A stretch of 31,245 nucleotides of DNA, from assembly GCA_002343505.1 (NCBI GenBank), contig DDQZ01000087.1:342-31586 (forward strand), read 5' to 3'. This DNA comes from Verrucomicrobiaceae bacterium UBA2429 (GTDB taxonomy: Bacteria > Verrucomicrobiota > Verrucomicrobiia > Verrucomicrobiales > Verrucomicrobiaceae). The notes beneath the pieces were generated by a model. It did not search any database. It was not told the DNA's origin and was given only the letters and a program-made list of their open reading frames with translations. The position numbers and the translations under genes were made by a program. Shown here piece by piece: positions 16,105-26,000 of the stretch (the first letter of the stretch is position 1; each line of letters starts with the position of its first letter).

Positions 16105-17328
16105 TCAAAGGCGCGCGGCCGCCGGCGGCGCGGCGAGCAGCGCCGAGCAATACCACAGCATGCGCGGCAGGTGGAAGGGCCCCTTCCACAGGCTGCCCTT
16201 CATGCGCGTTGAGGGAGTGCCATCCCTGTGTAGCCAGCCATACCACTCGCCATGCTCCGGGTCGGGAAAACGGCTGAAGCTCCACTCATGCGCCTGCCGG
16301 TGCATCTCGGCATACTTTGTCTCGCCAGTGATCTCATGCGCCAGCGCCGAGGCGATGATGCCCTCGCAATGCGGCCACCAGAACTTCATGTCCTGCCAGT
16401 ACTCGGCCACCGGCTTGTCAAAAACATCGCGGTAATAAAAGAAGCCGCCATGCTCCGCGTCCCAGCCGCGCCGCCACATGCAATCCAGGATGCGCAGGCC
16501 GAGGCGGATGTAGGCCCGCTCACCGCGCAGCCGCCCCTCGTGCAGAATGAACCACGCGCACTCGATGGCGTGGCCCGGATTCAGGCAGCGCCCGTCGAAG
16601 TGGTCAATGATGCCGCCGTCCGGTGCCACCGTCTCCATGAGCGCGTCCTGGTCCTCTTTGAAAAACAGCCGCTCAATATCGAAGATGAACCGGTCTATCC
16701 ACTCCGTGGTGCTGCGCCCGGACACTTCGACATGCCCGAGGTTCGCCCGCAGCTCCTGCGCGGTGGCGATGCCGATCATCGGCGGGCCGATGCTGATCAT
16801 CGGGCGCGTCTGCTCGTTGATCTTCGGCGACATGCCCCCCGGTTCGAAGGCCAGCCTCAGGAACGACGCGAAGTCCCGCACCGCCGCCTCGTGGTAGCGG
16901 TGGTCCCCCGTGGCGCGGGCATAGGCCGCGCGGGCGATGCAGGCAAACGTCTCGCTGTAGGCGTAGCGCCTCATGCGCAGGGGCAGCCCCTCGCGTGTGA
17001 GGGTGAAGAACAGTTTGCCGTTCGTGGCATGGCCGTGCTTGTCGAGAAAGGCGATGCACGACCCCGCCGCCTCGATCCAGTCCCGCCGCTTCTCCACCGT
17101 GTTGTACAGCGTGGCGAACATCCATCCCGCCCGCCCCTGGAACCACACGCTCTTGTCGCTGTCCAGCAGGCTGCCGTCCCGGTCCAGGCAGGTGAAAATC
17201 CCGTCATGCTCCCGGTCCATGCCGTGGCGCAGCCAGAAGGGCATGACATTTTCCACCAGCTCGGAGCGGTAAAAGGCCGAGAGCCGCGCGCGACCTTCCG
17301 GCTCCGTCAAAAGAGGGCATGGGATCAT
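16105..17328 (-). CDS. N-acylglucosamine 2-epimerase family protein
   Basis: 407 residues from 17328, chosen because homologues begin close to 'LTEPEGRARLSAFYRSEL'. Alpha6/alpha6-barrel epimerase or isomerase. Family landmarks are 'DREHDGIFTCLDRDGSLLDS', 'DKSVWFQGRAGWMFATLYNT', 'NPGHAIECAW' (His253), 'WWPHCEG' (Glu322) and 'WKGPFHLPRML' (His386). The 133-residue spacing between His253 and His386 equals that of the two catalytic histidines known in cyanobacterial N-acetylglucosamine 2-epimerase (His239/His372). The likely reaction is GlcNAc to ManNAc, though related enzymes act on mannose or cellobiose. It is the first gene of a pair with the acyltransferase. Confidence 0.92.
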   Translation of the reverse strand: MIPCPLLTEPEGRARLSAFYRSELVENVMPFWLRHGMDREHDGIFTCLDRDGSLLDSDKSVWFQGRAGWMFATLYNTVEKRRDWIEAAGSCIAFLDKHGHATNGKLFFTLTREGLPLRMRRYAYSETFACIARAAYARATGDHRYHEAAVRDFASFLRLAFEPGGMSPKINEQTRPMISIGPPMIGIATAQELRANLGHVEVSGRSTTEWIDRFIFDIERLFFKEDQDALMETVAPDGGIIDHFDGRCLNPGHAIECAWFILHEGRLRGERAYIRLGLRILDCMWRRGWDAEHGGFFYYRDVFDKPVAEYWQDMKFWWPHCEGIIASALAHEITGETKYAEMHRQAHEWSFSRFPDPEHGEWYGWLHRDGTPSTRMKGSLWKGPFHLPRMLWYCSALLAAPPAAARL

Positions 17329-17420
17329 GCCCCGCATTGAAGCCCGCGCGCGGACGATGGGAAGCGCGGAAGCGGAAAAAACACACACGGCATGCGTTTG
17401 GCCCTGGACTCTTGAGCAAA

Positions 17421-17450
17421 ACCACTCGCCAATTTCTTTTGGCGAGTGGT
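17421..17450 (-). terminator. 12-bp-stem hairpin upstream of the epimerase gene
   Basis: ACCACTCGCCAA and TTGGCGAGTGGT form a perfect 12-bp stem with a 6-nt loop. Read on the minus strand the stem runs into TTTTG, so it could stop minus-strand transcripts arriving from the array region or act as a leader attenuator for the epimerase gene 93 bp downstream. Confidence 0.55.
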
Positions 17451-17513
17451 CTGGATTAAGAGCCGCGGCGGCTTCCTCAACTTAAGTCTTCGCTCTCGCC
17501 AATTTCTTTTGGC
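17425..17513. repeat. 19-bp direct repeat, copies 70 bp apart
   Basis: CTCGCCAATTTCTTTTGGC occurs at 17425-17443 and again at 17495-17513. The first copy is part of the 12-bp-stem hairpin; the second keeps only the inner stem and loop. This is either a partial duplication or a scar of a small element. Confidence 0.7.
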
Positions 17514-17558
17514 CATCCAGATTTCTAGTGACGCTTGAGATGAAAATGAACCCACTTT

Positions 17559-17586
17559 TTGAACAGTTGAGATAACTTTTTATTCT
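17559..17586 (+). promoter_or_regulatory. putative sigma70 promoter into array B
   Basis: TTGAAC (17559-17564), a 16-nt AT-rich spacer, then TATTCT (17581-17586). Transcription would start near 17593 and read through the 21-bp array. Confidence 0.35.
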
Positions 17587-17587
17587 T

Positions 17588-17824
17588 GTGTGGCAGCTTT
17601 TCCTGCCTCTGCTATCGTTGCATAGAGGGATAAAGCCGCTGCAGCGATCAAAAAAGCCGCCGCAGTCATGCAAAAAGCCGCTGCATTGGTTGCAAAAGCA
17701 GTTTGATGCAGGGTTCAAGCTGGCGCAGATGCCCAAAAAGCCCTTGCAGCGCTCTTTCAAGCTGGCGCAGAGTCATTTGCAGGGCTTGCACGCCTGCCCG
17801 GAGCCGTTGCAGATGCCGCAGTAG
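17588..17824 (+). CDS. heptapeptide-repeat ORF B
   Basis: The open frame ends at the TAG at 17822-17824. From 17633 the frame is nine exact 21-bp units: KPLQRSK, KPPQSCK, KPLHWLQ, KQFDAGF, KLAQMPK, KPLQRSF, KLAQSHL, QGLHACP, EPLQMPQ. The stop follows the ninth heptad directly. Several differences are silent (CCG/CCC, CTG/TTG, CGA/CGC, TCA/TCT). The start is uncertain: GTG at 17588 overlaps the promoter candidate, and TTG at 17618 is the only other option before the heptads. Neither has a ribosome site. The opposite strand is also open over 92 codons but shows no heptad conservation. Coding is possible, not proven; no function is recognised. Confidence 0.35.
   Translation: MWQLFLPLLSLHRGIKPLQRSKKPPQSCKKPLHWLQKQFDAGFKLAQMPKKPLQRSFKLAQSHLQGLHACPEPLQMPQ
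17633..17821 (+). repeat. 21-bp tandem array B
   Basis: Nine degenerate units of 21 bp with a CTGCAG-like core, best preserved as the palindrome CGCTGCAGCG in the first unit. Same period as arrays A and C but different sequence. Confidence 0.85.
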
Positions 17825-18093
17825 CCGAGTCGAAGGGCAAAAGATGCGCACACCAATGCGGCAAACAAGCGGTCTGCATTTTTTGAGGCGCGTCGGGCGG
17901 ACCGCTGCCGGCTCCAGGATCCGTGGCGTCACCTGCATCTCAGCGGGAGGCGCGATCCATGAGCCTGCCGGGAATGCGCGGACATGCCCCGACAAGCTTC
18001 ACCGGCAACCCGTCCCGGAGTTGCCGGAGAAAGACGGGGGTGATGCATTTTTGTCCCCTTCCTGGCAAGGGGAGTTGGAACGAATACAAAAAA
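17825..18093. other. non-coding leader region with two hairpins
   Basis: No convincing gene. CCGGCAAC/GTTGCCGG (18002-18027, 8-bp arms, 10-nt loop) and TCCCCTT/AAGGGGA (18054-18073, 7-bp arms, 6-nt loop) are the only clear structures. Neither is followed by a T-run. The second sits just upstream of the promoter at 18094. Confidence 0.5.
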
Positions 18094-18122
18094 CTGACAG
18101 ATTTTGTTATGAGAAGTATGAT
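18094..18122 (+). promoter_or_regulatory. sigma70 promoter of the MbnPH / oxidase unit
   Basis: CTGACA (18094-18099), 17-nt spacer, TATGAT (18117-18122) in an AT-rich tract. The start of transcription is expected near 18129, leaving a leader of about 35 nt before the ATG at 18164. It is the best promoter match noticed in the window. Confidence 0.7.
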
Positions 18123-18163
18123 CTTTTATTGCATTATTTAAAAAATTCGCATTTTTGCTTCTC

Positions 18164-19924
18164 ATGTCTGGCGCTATTCAACGCATCTGGCTGCTTCTGC
18201 TGGCCGGCCTGCTTCCCGCCCTGTCCGCAGGTGCGCAGGTGCTGCGTCTGGAGGTGGCACCGGTCTGGGAGAAAAGTGAGTTGAAGTCGAACCACTGGCA
18301 GCCGGAGGGATCACCGGCTGGCCTGTCGGTGAACCGGCTGGATTTTCTGCTTTCAAAACTGGCGCTGCGCCGCGCGGACGGCTCGTGGCTGGAGTCGGAG
18401 GACTGGCACCGCTTTCTCAGTCTGGAAAAGGGACTGCTGACGGCGGAGGCGGAGGGGTTGCCGAAAGAGGACTTCACCGGCATCCGCTTCCAGGTCGGCG
18501 TGCCGCCGAAGGAGAACGCGGGTGATGCCGCGCAGTGGCCGCCCGCGCACGCGCTGAACCCGGAGGTGTGCGGGCTGCATTGGGGCTGGCAGGGCGGCTA
18601 TGTGTTCATGGCGCTGGAAGGGCGCTGGCGGCGCGCGGACGGCCAGCTCGGCGGCTTTTCCTACCACATCGCCAATGATGAAAACCTGACGACGGTGGAA
18701 CTGCCGGTGGACTTCCGCGGCGGCGGCCCGGTGACGATCCGCCTGGCGCTGGATGCTGCGGTGCTGCTGGGCGGCATGGATTTTGTGAGGGATGGCGACT
18801 CGACGCACAGCCGCGCGCGAGATCCGCTGCTTGTGAAGCTCACGGGCAATCTGGCGCGCGCCTTCCGCGCGCAGTCGGTGAGCTATGACCTGTTTCAATC
18901 ACCTGCGGTGACGGAGAAAGCGGCCCCGCCGCCGCCGGGCACGACGCCTTTTCACCTGGCGGTGACGCAGCGCTTCCCGCAGGCGGCCTTGCCGGCGGAC
19001 AATCCGCTGACAAAAGAAGGCGTGGAGTTGGGAGAGCGGCTGTTCCACGACACGCGCCTCTCCATCAACAACACCCAAAGCTGCGCGGGCTGCCACAGCC
19101 GCGCCAACGCGCTGACCGACCCGCGCCGCGTGAGCCTGGGCGCTCAGGGTCAGGCGGGGAAGCGCAATGCCATGCCGCTTTTTAATCTGGCCTGGGCGCG
19201 CGAGTTCTTCTGGGACGGGCGGGCAAAGACGCTGCGCGAGCAGGTGCTCATGCCCATCCAGGACGCGCACGAGATGAACGAGACGCTGGAAAACGTGGTG
19301 GCGAAGCTGGCGGACGCGAGCGCGGAGTTCGACCGCGCCTTCGGTCCTGGCGGCGTGACGACGGAGCGCCTGGCGAAGGCGTTGGAGCAGTTTTTGCTGA
19401 GCCAGATTTCGCAGAACAGCCGCTTTGACCGCGCCGCGCGGAAAGTGGCGGAGCTGACCCAGGAGGAAAAGCGCGGTCTGCAACTCTTCGTCACCGAATA
19501 TGACCCCGCGCGCGGCCTTTTCGGCGCGGACTGCTTTCACTGCCACGGCGGCACGCTGTTCACCGATCACCAGTTCAAAAACAACGGGCTTGATCTGGAG
19601 CCGGCTGATCGGGGCCGGATGCTCGTGACGGGAAATGCGGCGGACAAGGGCAAGTTCAAAACACCCAGCCTGCGCAACATCGCTGTCACCGCGCCCTACA
19701 TGCACGACGGGCGCTTCGCCACGCTGGAGGAGGTGGTGGAGCACTACAGCGGCCCCATGCCGAGGAGCGACACGCTCGATCCGAACCTCGCCAAGCATCC
19801 CGACGCGGGCATCCAGCTCAGCGCCGCCGACAAGCGCGCCCTGGTGGCCTTTTTGAAAACCCTTACTGACGACGACTTCATCACCGCCCCCGATGGCGAG
19901 GTGACGCAGACGAACGCTCCATGA
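18164..19924 (+). CDS. MbnP-MbnH fusion: copper-binding-like domain plus di-heme peroxidase
   Basis: 586 residues with a signal peptide (IQRIWLLLLAGLLPALSAGA). Residues about 28-240 resemble MbnP: 'SVNRLDFLLSKLALRRADGS', 'SLEKGLLTAEAEGLPKEDFT' and the signature 'GLHWGWQGGYVFMALEG' (His139, Trp140, Trp142). Residues about 265-575 are a MauG/cytochrome c peroxidase-like di-heme domain with haem sites CAGCH (307-311) and CFHCH (457-461), 'LFNLAWAREFFWDGRAKTL' and 'TPSLRNIAVTAPYMHDGRF'. In studied systems MbnH oxidises a Trp of MbnP to kynurenine and MbnP then binds copper; normally they are separate adjacent genes, here one polypeptide. Whether the modified Trp is conserved was not checked by alignment. 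Periplasmic or extracellular. The stop overlaps an ATG (ATGA) of the next frame. Confidence 0.87.
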   Translation: MSGAIQRIWLLLLAGLLPALSAGAQVLRLEVAPVWEKSELKSNHWQPEGSPAGLSVNRLDFLLSKLALRRADGSWLESEDWHRFLSLEKGLLTAEAEGLPKEDFTGIRFQVGVPPKENAGDAAQWPPAHALNPEVCGLHWGWQGGYVFMALEGRWRRADGQLGGFSYHIANDENLTTVELPVDFRGGGPVTIRLALDAAVLLGGMDFVRDGDSTHSRARDPLLVKLTGNLARAFRAQSVSYDLFQSPAVTEKAAPPPPGTTPFHLAVTQRFPQAALPADNPLTKEGVELGERLFHDTRLSINNTQSCAGCHSRANALTDPRRVSLGAQGQAGKRNAMPLFNLAWAREFFWDGRAKTLREQVLMPIQDAHEMNETLENVVAKLADASAEFDRAFGPGGVTTERLAKALEQFLLSQISQNSRFDRAARKVAELTQEEKRGLQLFVTEYDPARGLFGADCFHCHGGTLFTDHQFKNNGLDLEPADRGRMLVTGNAADKGKFKTPSLRNIAVTAPYMHDGRFATLEEVVEHYSGPMPRSDTLDPNLAKHPDAGIQLSAADKRALVAFLKTLTDDDFITAPDGEVTQTNAP

Positions 19925-19942
19925 TCTCCCGGAATTTTTTCT

Positions 19943-20005
19943 CCCACAGGCGCGCTTCCCAAAGCGCGGGTTTGACTCCCGCCCACACCTCCAGCCCCCG
20001 CATGG
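19943..20005. repeat. interspersed two-hairpin repeat, left copy
   Basis: About 62 bp nearly identical to the reverse complement of 28887-28949. It contains GGCGCGCTT..AAAGCGCG and GCGGG..CCCGC type stems, so it is REP-like. It overlaps the extended 5' end of the giant gene. Confidence 0.75.
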
Positions 20006-23000
20006 AGCCAATCCGAAATTCGTGTCCATTCGTGTCCATTCGTGGTTTCCTCCTGCCCTTTTATCTGACCGCGCTTCTCGCGCACCCCGCACAAGCCGAT
20101 GACGAGCATCAGATAGACGAGCAACTGCTCGCCGAGGCCAACGCGCTGGCGCCTGAATTCCAGGCGGCGCAGGTGGAGGCGCCCGCGCCGCACGAGCTGT
20201 CACTTCAAGGCCAATGGGGTCCCGTCATTCCATGGACGCCGCACATCCCTGTCACGGCGGCAACGCTGCCGGACGGGCGGCTGCTGACGTTTTCCTCCAA
20301 CCAGCGCACCACTTTCCCGAGCGGTGTCGAGTTCACTTACGCGGCAGTGTGGAACCCCGCCACGGGCGCCTTCACCGAGATCAACAACAACCGCCACGAC
20401 ATGTTCTGCGGCGGCACCGTGATGCTGCCCGACGGGCGCGTGCTCGTCAACGGCGGGCGCAACACCACGCGCCTCGGCAGCATCTTTGACTGGCGCACGA
20501 ACCAGTGGAGCGCCATCCCCAACATGAATGACGGCCGCTGGTACAACACGAGCGTGGCCCTGGCAGACGGCAGCGTCTTCACCGTCACGGGCGATGGCGG
20601 CAGAACCACCGCCGAGCGCTGGACGGCATCGAACGGCTGGGCGCGGCTGGGCGGCATCAACTGGTCGGTCGTCGTCAACCAGCCGGGTTATGTGAGCAAC
20701 TGGCATCCGCTCGTGCTCGTGGCGCCGGACGGGCGGCTTTTCCACGGCGGCCCCACGCGCCAGATGAACTGGGTCACCGCCACCGGCACCGGCGGCCTTT
20801 CCTACGCCGGCGTGGATGTGCCCGGCGCGTTGTATCCGAAGGAGGGCTGCTTCGCCATGTATGACGAGGGGCGCATCCTCGTGGCAGGCGGCTCCTCGAC
20901 GACCACGGCCAACAGCTTCGACAGCTCCACCGGCACAAGCACGAACGCCGCCTTCACCCTCGACATCCGCGGCGGCGCGCCCGTGGTGCAAATGACGGCC
21001 TCCATGCGTTACGCGCGCCAGTTTGTGAACTCGGTCATCCTGCCCAATGGCGAGGTCATCGCCATCGGCGGCAACACCTCCGGCAGGAAATTCAACGACA
21101 CCGGAAGCATCCTCATCCCGGAAATCTGGAATCCGCAGACCGGACAGTGGCGCGAGGTGGCGGCGATGAGCGTGCCCCGCAATTACCACTCGCTGGCCCT
21201 GCTGCTGCCAAACGGGCGCGTGTGGTCCGGCGGCGGCGGCCTCTCCGGCAACAGCGCCGACCACCGCGACGCGCAGATCTACACGCCGCCGCAGTTGTTC
21301 GCCGCGGATGGCGCGCCGGCGGTGAGGCCGGTCATCTCGCAAAAGCCCGCCTACATCGCGCCCGGCAGCGTTTTTCAAGTCACCGCCAGCACCGGGGTGG
21401 CGCGCTTCAGCTTCATCAAGATGTCCTCGCAGACGCACTCGGTGAACACCGACCTGCGCTTTCTCAACGTGCCCTTCACCGAGACCGCGCCCGGCAGCTA
21501 CGCGCTCACCGCGCACAGCAATGAGAATGTGCTCACTCCGGGTTACTGGATGCTCTTCGCCCTCGACGCGCAGGACGCCTGGTCGCAGGCGGCCATCATT
21601 CTCGTGGATCCGAACCTGGGAGTCACCATCACGAATCCTGGCGCGCAGATCAGCGCCGTCGGTGTGGCCGCCTCGCTCACCGTCCTGGCAAGCGCGCCCG
21701 GCGGCGGCGGCACGGTCTCCTTTTCCGCCGCCGGCCTGCCTCCAGGCTTGTCCATCAGCGCGCAGGGAGTCATCAGCGGCACGCCGTCGCAGGCGGGCGA
21801 GTTCAATGTCAGCGTCACCGCCGCCGACGGCTCCACCACCGCCTCGGCGGAGTTTGTGTGGAGCGTCACGCCGGCGAACCTTTATCAAAACATCGCCGAT
21901 TTCACCGGCACGGACGCCATGCTGCAGCTTAACGGCGTCGCCGCGCTCAACGGCCCGGTCCTGCGCCTCACGCCGAACGCGGGCGGACAGGCGGGCGCGG
22001 CCTTTATGAAAAGCGCCCTGCCCGTGTCGGCGAACACCTCCTTCACCACGCGCTTCGTCTTTCGCATGAGCGGCACGGCGGATGGCGCGGACGGCATGGC
22101 ATTCGTCGTGCAGGGCGACCGCGCCACCGCGCTCGGCAACAGCGGCAGCGGCATCGGTTATGAAAGCGTTTTGAAAAGCCTCGCCGTCGAGTTCGACAGC
22201 TACGCGGGTTCGGGTGATCCGAACGGCAATCACGTCGGTGTGCTGACCAATGGCAATGTGACCAGTCATCTCGTCACACACACGCCCGCCTTTGACCTCG
22301 AGGACGGCAGCAGCCACACCGCGTGGGTGGAGTATGACGGCGTGGCGGACACACTGCGCGTCTTCCTGGCGCAGGGTGTGGTGAACTCGCGCCCCGCCAG
22401 CCCGGTGATCACACGCGCGGGTCTTGACTTGCCCGCGCTCACCAGCGGCGTGGCCTGGGTGGGTTTCACTGCGGGCACCGGCGGTCTGGCCAACAACCAC
22501 GATGTGCTCGCCTGGGAGTTCAACTCGAACGCCTTCACCCTGCCGCAACCTCCCGTGCTGACGAATCCCGGCGATCAAACCGGTGTCGTCGGCATGGCGC
22601 TCAGCCTGCCCGTGCAAGCCAGCGATGTGAATCTCGACACACTCGCCTACAGCGCCACGAATCTGCCGTCCGGGCTCACCATCAACGCCGCCACCGGTGT
22701 CATCAGCGGCACACCCGCAACGGCGGGCGCGGGGATTGTCACCGTGACTGTCAGCGACGGCAACACTGCTCCCGTGAGCGCGGACTTCGAGTGGCTGATT
22801 AATCCGGGCCTCGAACTCCAGCCCGTCATCACCCAGCCAGCGCCTGCTGGAACCAGCATCACCTACACCGCGCAGAGCACCGGAGGCGCAAACCCGCGCT
22901 ACAAGTGGAGCTTTGGCGACGGCACCATCGAGACGGCCTTCAGCGCCAATCCCGCCGTCACGCACACCTTTGCCAATCCCGGCCGCTACCTCGCCACGCT

Positions 23001-26000
23001 CACCGCCACCGATGACACCGGCCGCGTGGTGACACGGGACTTCTGGCAAAACATCCATGCTCCGCTCACCGCCGCGCGTCCCGCTGTATCAAGCGCCATC
23101 GCCATCGAGCCGCGCGCCACGGGCAACGCGCGTGTCTGGGTGGTGAACCCGGACAATGACAGCGTCGCCGTGCTGGATGCCGTCACGCGCGCCAAGTTCG
23201 CCGAGACACCCGTGGGCAAAGCCCCGCGCTCTGTGGCTGTGGCACCGGATGGCCGCGTGTGGGTTGCCAATGTCGAGGACGCCACGCTTTCCATCCTGGA
23301 CAGCTCCACCTTCGCCGTGGCGCAGACCGTGACGCTCGCGCGCGGCTCGCGGCCTTTCAGTCTGGCCTTTGCTCCGAATAGCTCCGCCGCTTTCGTGGCT
23401 TGTGAAGGCACCGGCCTTTTGCTCAAGCTGCATCCAGCCACCGGCGCGCAGACAGGCTCCGCCAATGTCGGCGCTCATGCGCGGCATGTCTCCGTGGCGG
23501 CGGACAGCGCGCGTGTTTATGTGAGCCGCTTCATCACTCCGCCGCTGCCGGGGGAAAACACCGCCAGCCCGCAAACAAGCGGACGCGGTGGCGAGGTCGT
23601 TGTCGTCAATGCCTCCGCCATGACCGTCGAGCGCACCCTGCTGCTCGCGCACAGCGAGGCCGCCGACTCGCCCACCTCGGCGCGCGGCATCCCGAACTAC
23701 CTCGGCGCGCCCGCGCTTTCACCCGACGGCCTCAGCGCCTGGGTTCCCTCGAAGCAGGACAACATCCGCCGGGGCATGTTCCGCGAAGGCTCGCAGCTCA
23801 ATCACGACCAAAGCGTGCGCGCCATTGCCAGCCGGCTGAACCTCGCCACGCAAACCGAGGACCTGCCCGCGCGTGTGGACTTCGATGATGCTGGAATGCC
23901 CAGCGCCGCCGTCTTCGATCCCTTCGGCAATCTTTTGTTCGTCGCCCTCGAAAGCAACCGCGCCGTGGCCGTGGTGGACGCCTGGTCGAACGAGGAGCTG
24001 CTGCGCTTTGAGACGGGCCGCGCGCCGCAGGGCCTGGCGCTCTCGCCCGATGGCGGCACGCTCTTTGTGCAGAACTTCATGAGCCGCAGTGTGACGGTGC
24101 ATGACGTGGCCGGCCTGCTCGCGGGCAGCAGCGCCGCGCCCGCACTGCTCGCCACCGTAAGCACCGTCACCACCGAGGCGCTGCCCGCGCAGGTCCTGCT
24201 CGGCAAGCAGCACTTCTATGACGCCGCCGACACCCGCCTGGCGCTGCAAAACTACATCTCCTGCGCCGCCTGCCACAATGACGGCGGCCACGACGGCCGC
24301 GTGTGGGACCTCACCGGCTTCGGCGAGGGATTGCGCAACACCATCACCCTGCGCGGCCACGGTCAGCACGGCGCGCTGCATTGGACCGGGAATTTCGACG
24401 AGGTGCATGACTTCGAAGGCCAGATCCGCGGCCTCGCGGGCGGCACGGGCCTGATGACCGACGCGCAGTTCAACACCGGCACGCGCAACCTGCCGTTGGG
24501 CGATCCCAAGGCCGGTGTCAGCGCCGATCTCGACGCGCTCGCCGCTTATGTCACCTCGCTCACCAGCGAGTCGAAAAGCCCGCACCGCGCCAGCAACGGC
24601 GCGCTCACCGCGCAGGGTGCCGAGGGTGAAAAAGTCTTCCGCCGCGAGAACTGCGCCTCCTGCCATGCCGGGGAAAATTTCACCAACAGCGCGCTCGGCG
24701 TGTTTCGCGATGTCGGCACGCTCAAGCCCTCCAGCGGCCAGCGTCTCGGTGCCGCGCTCACGGGTCTTGATGTGCCCACGCTGCGCGGTGTGTGGGCCAC
24801 CGCGCCCTATCTGCATGACGGCTCCGCGCCCACGCTCGCCGCCGCTGTCAGCGCGCACAGCGGCGTCACGTTGAGCGTGGCGGACATGGACGCGCTCGTC
24901 TCTTATTTGAATCAAATAGACGACCAGGCCGCCGGCGCGCCCGCGCCCGTGACCGTGGTGCTGGAAAGCGCCGCGCCCGCGCCGGTCAGCGGGCCTTTCA
25001 CCGTCACCGCCACCTTCAGCCATGCCGTCACCGGCTTCACGCTTTCGGACATCACCGTCACCGGCGGCAGCGCCTCGGCGCTCACAGGCAGCGGTGCGAG
25101 TTGGAGCTTCACCGTCACGCCCGGCGCGGACGTGTCCGTGTCACTCGCGGCGAACATTGCCCAGGACGCCGCCGGTCTTGGCAATGCCGCCTCGAATGTG
25201 CTGGCACGCATTTATGGCGCGCCCGCCCCCGTCTTGATCAGCGAGGACATCGGCAACGCGCGTGTGGCTGGCGTCACAGCGCATGACACCGCCACAGGCA
25301 CCTACACGCTCACGGCGGATGGCGAGGACATCTTCTTCAATGCCGACGGCTTCCATTTCGCGAAAGTGCTGCTCACTGGCGACGGTGAGATCCGCGCCCG
25401 CGTGCGCAGCCTGGACAACACGCACCCCTGGGCCAAGGCCGGCGTCATGATCCGTGAAAGCGCCGCCGCGGGCTCGCGCCACGCCAGCGCCTTCATCACG
25501 CCGCCCGCAGCGGGCAACGGCTTCGGCATGGTCTGGCGTCCGGCGGCCAATGGCGCGACGACTTACGCCGGCGGCCCGGCTTTGAACGCGGCGCCAAACA
25601 ACTGGGTGCGGCTCGTGCGCGCGGGCAATGTCATCACCGGTTACACCTCGGCCAATGGCAGCGCGTGGACGCAGATTCAGTCCGTGACACTCACCTCGCT
25701 GGCCGCGCAGGTGCAGGTGGGGCTGGTGCTCACTTCCTCCGACATCTCCCGGCGCGCCAATGCCGTCTTTGACTCCGTGCAGATTCTCGGCTCCCAGGCC
25801 GTGAGCGCGCCCGAGGCGGTGCTGAGCGCGGCCTCGGCCATCGAGACGGGTGCCTTCACCGTGCAGGCGCAGTTCAGCCAGCCGGTCACCGGGTTGGAGC
25901 TTGCGGACTTCACCGTCACGAATGGCGCCGCCTCGAATCTCACCGGCAGTGGCGCGGCCTACGCGGTGACGATCACGCCGCAAAGCGCGGGCCTCGTCAC

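Noticed and set aside
17482..17760. 92-codon minus-strand ORF across array B
   Set aside because: No conserved heptad, Cys-rich by chance, and its end runs into the 19-bp direct repeat and hairpin region.
19150..19494. minus-strand ORFs within the MbnPH gene
   Set aside because: Overlap the haem-binding coding region and show no domain.
20200..23058. 952-codon open frame on the minus strand
   Set aside because: Antisense to the galactose-oxidase, lectin and PKD domains of the giant gene. Composition is Arg/Gly/His-rich without domains; it is a by-product of high GC at third codon positions.
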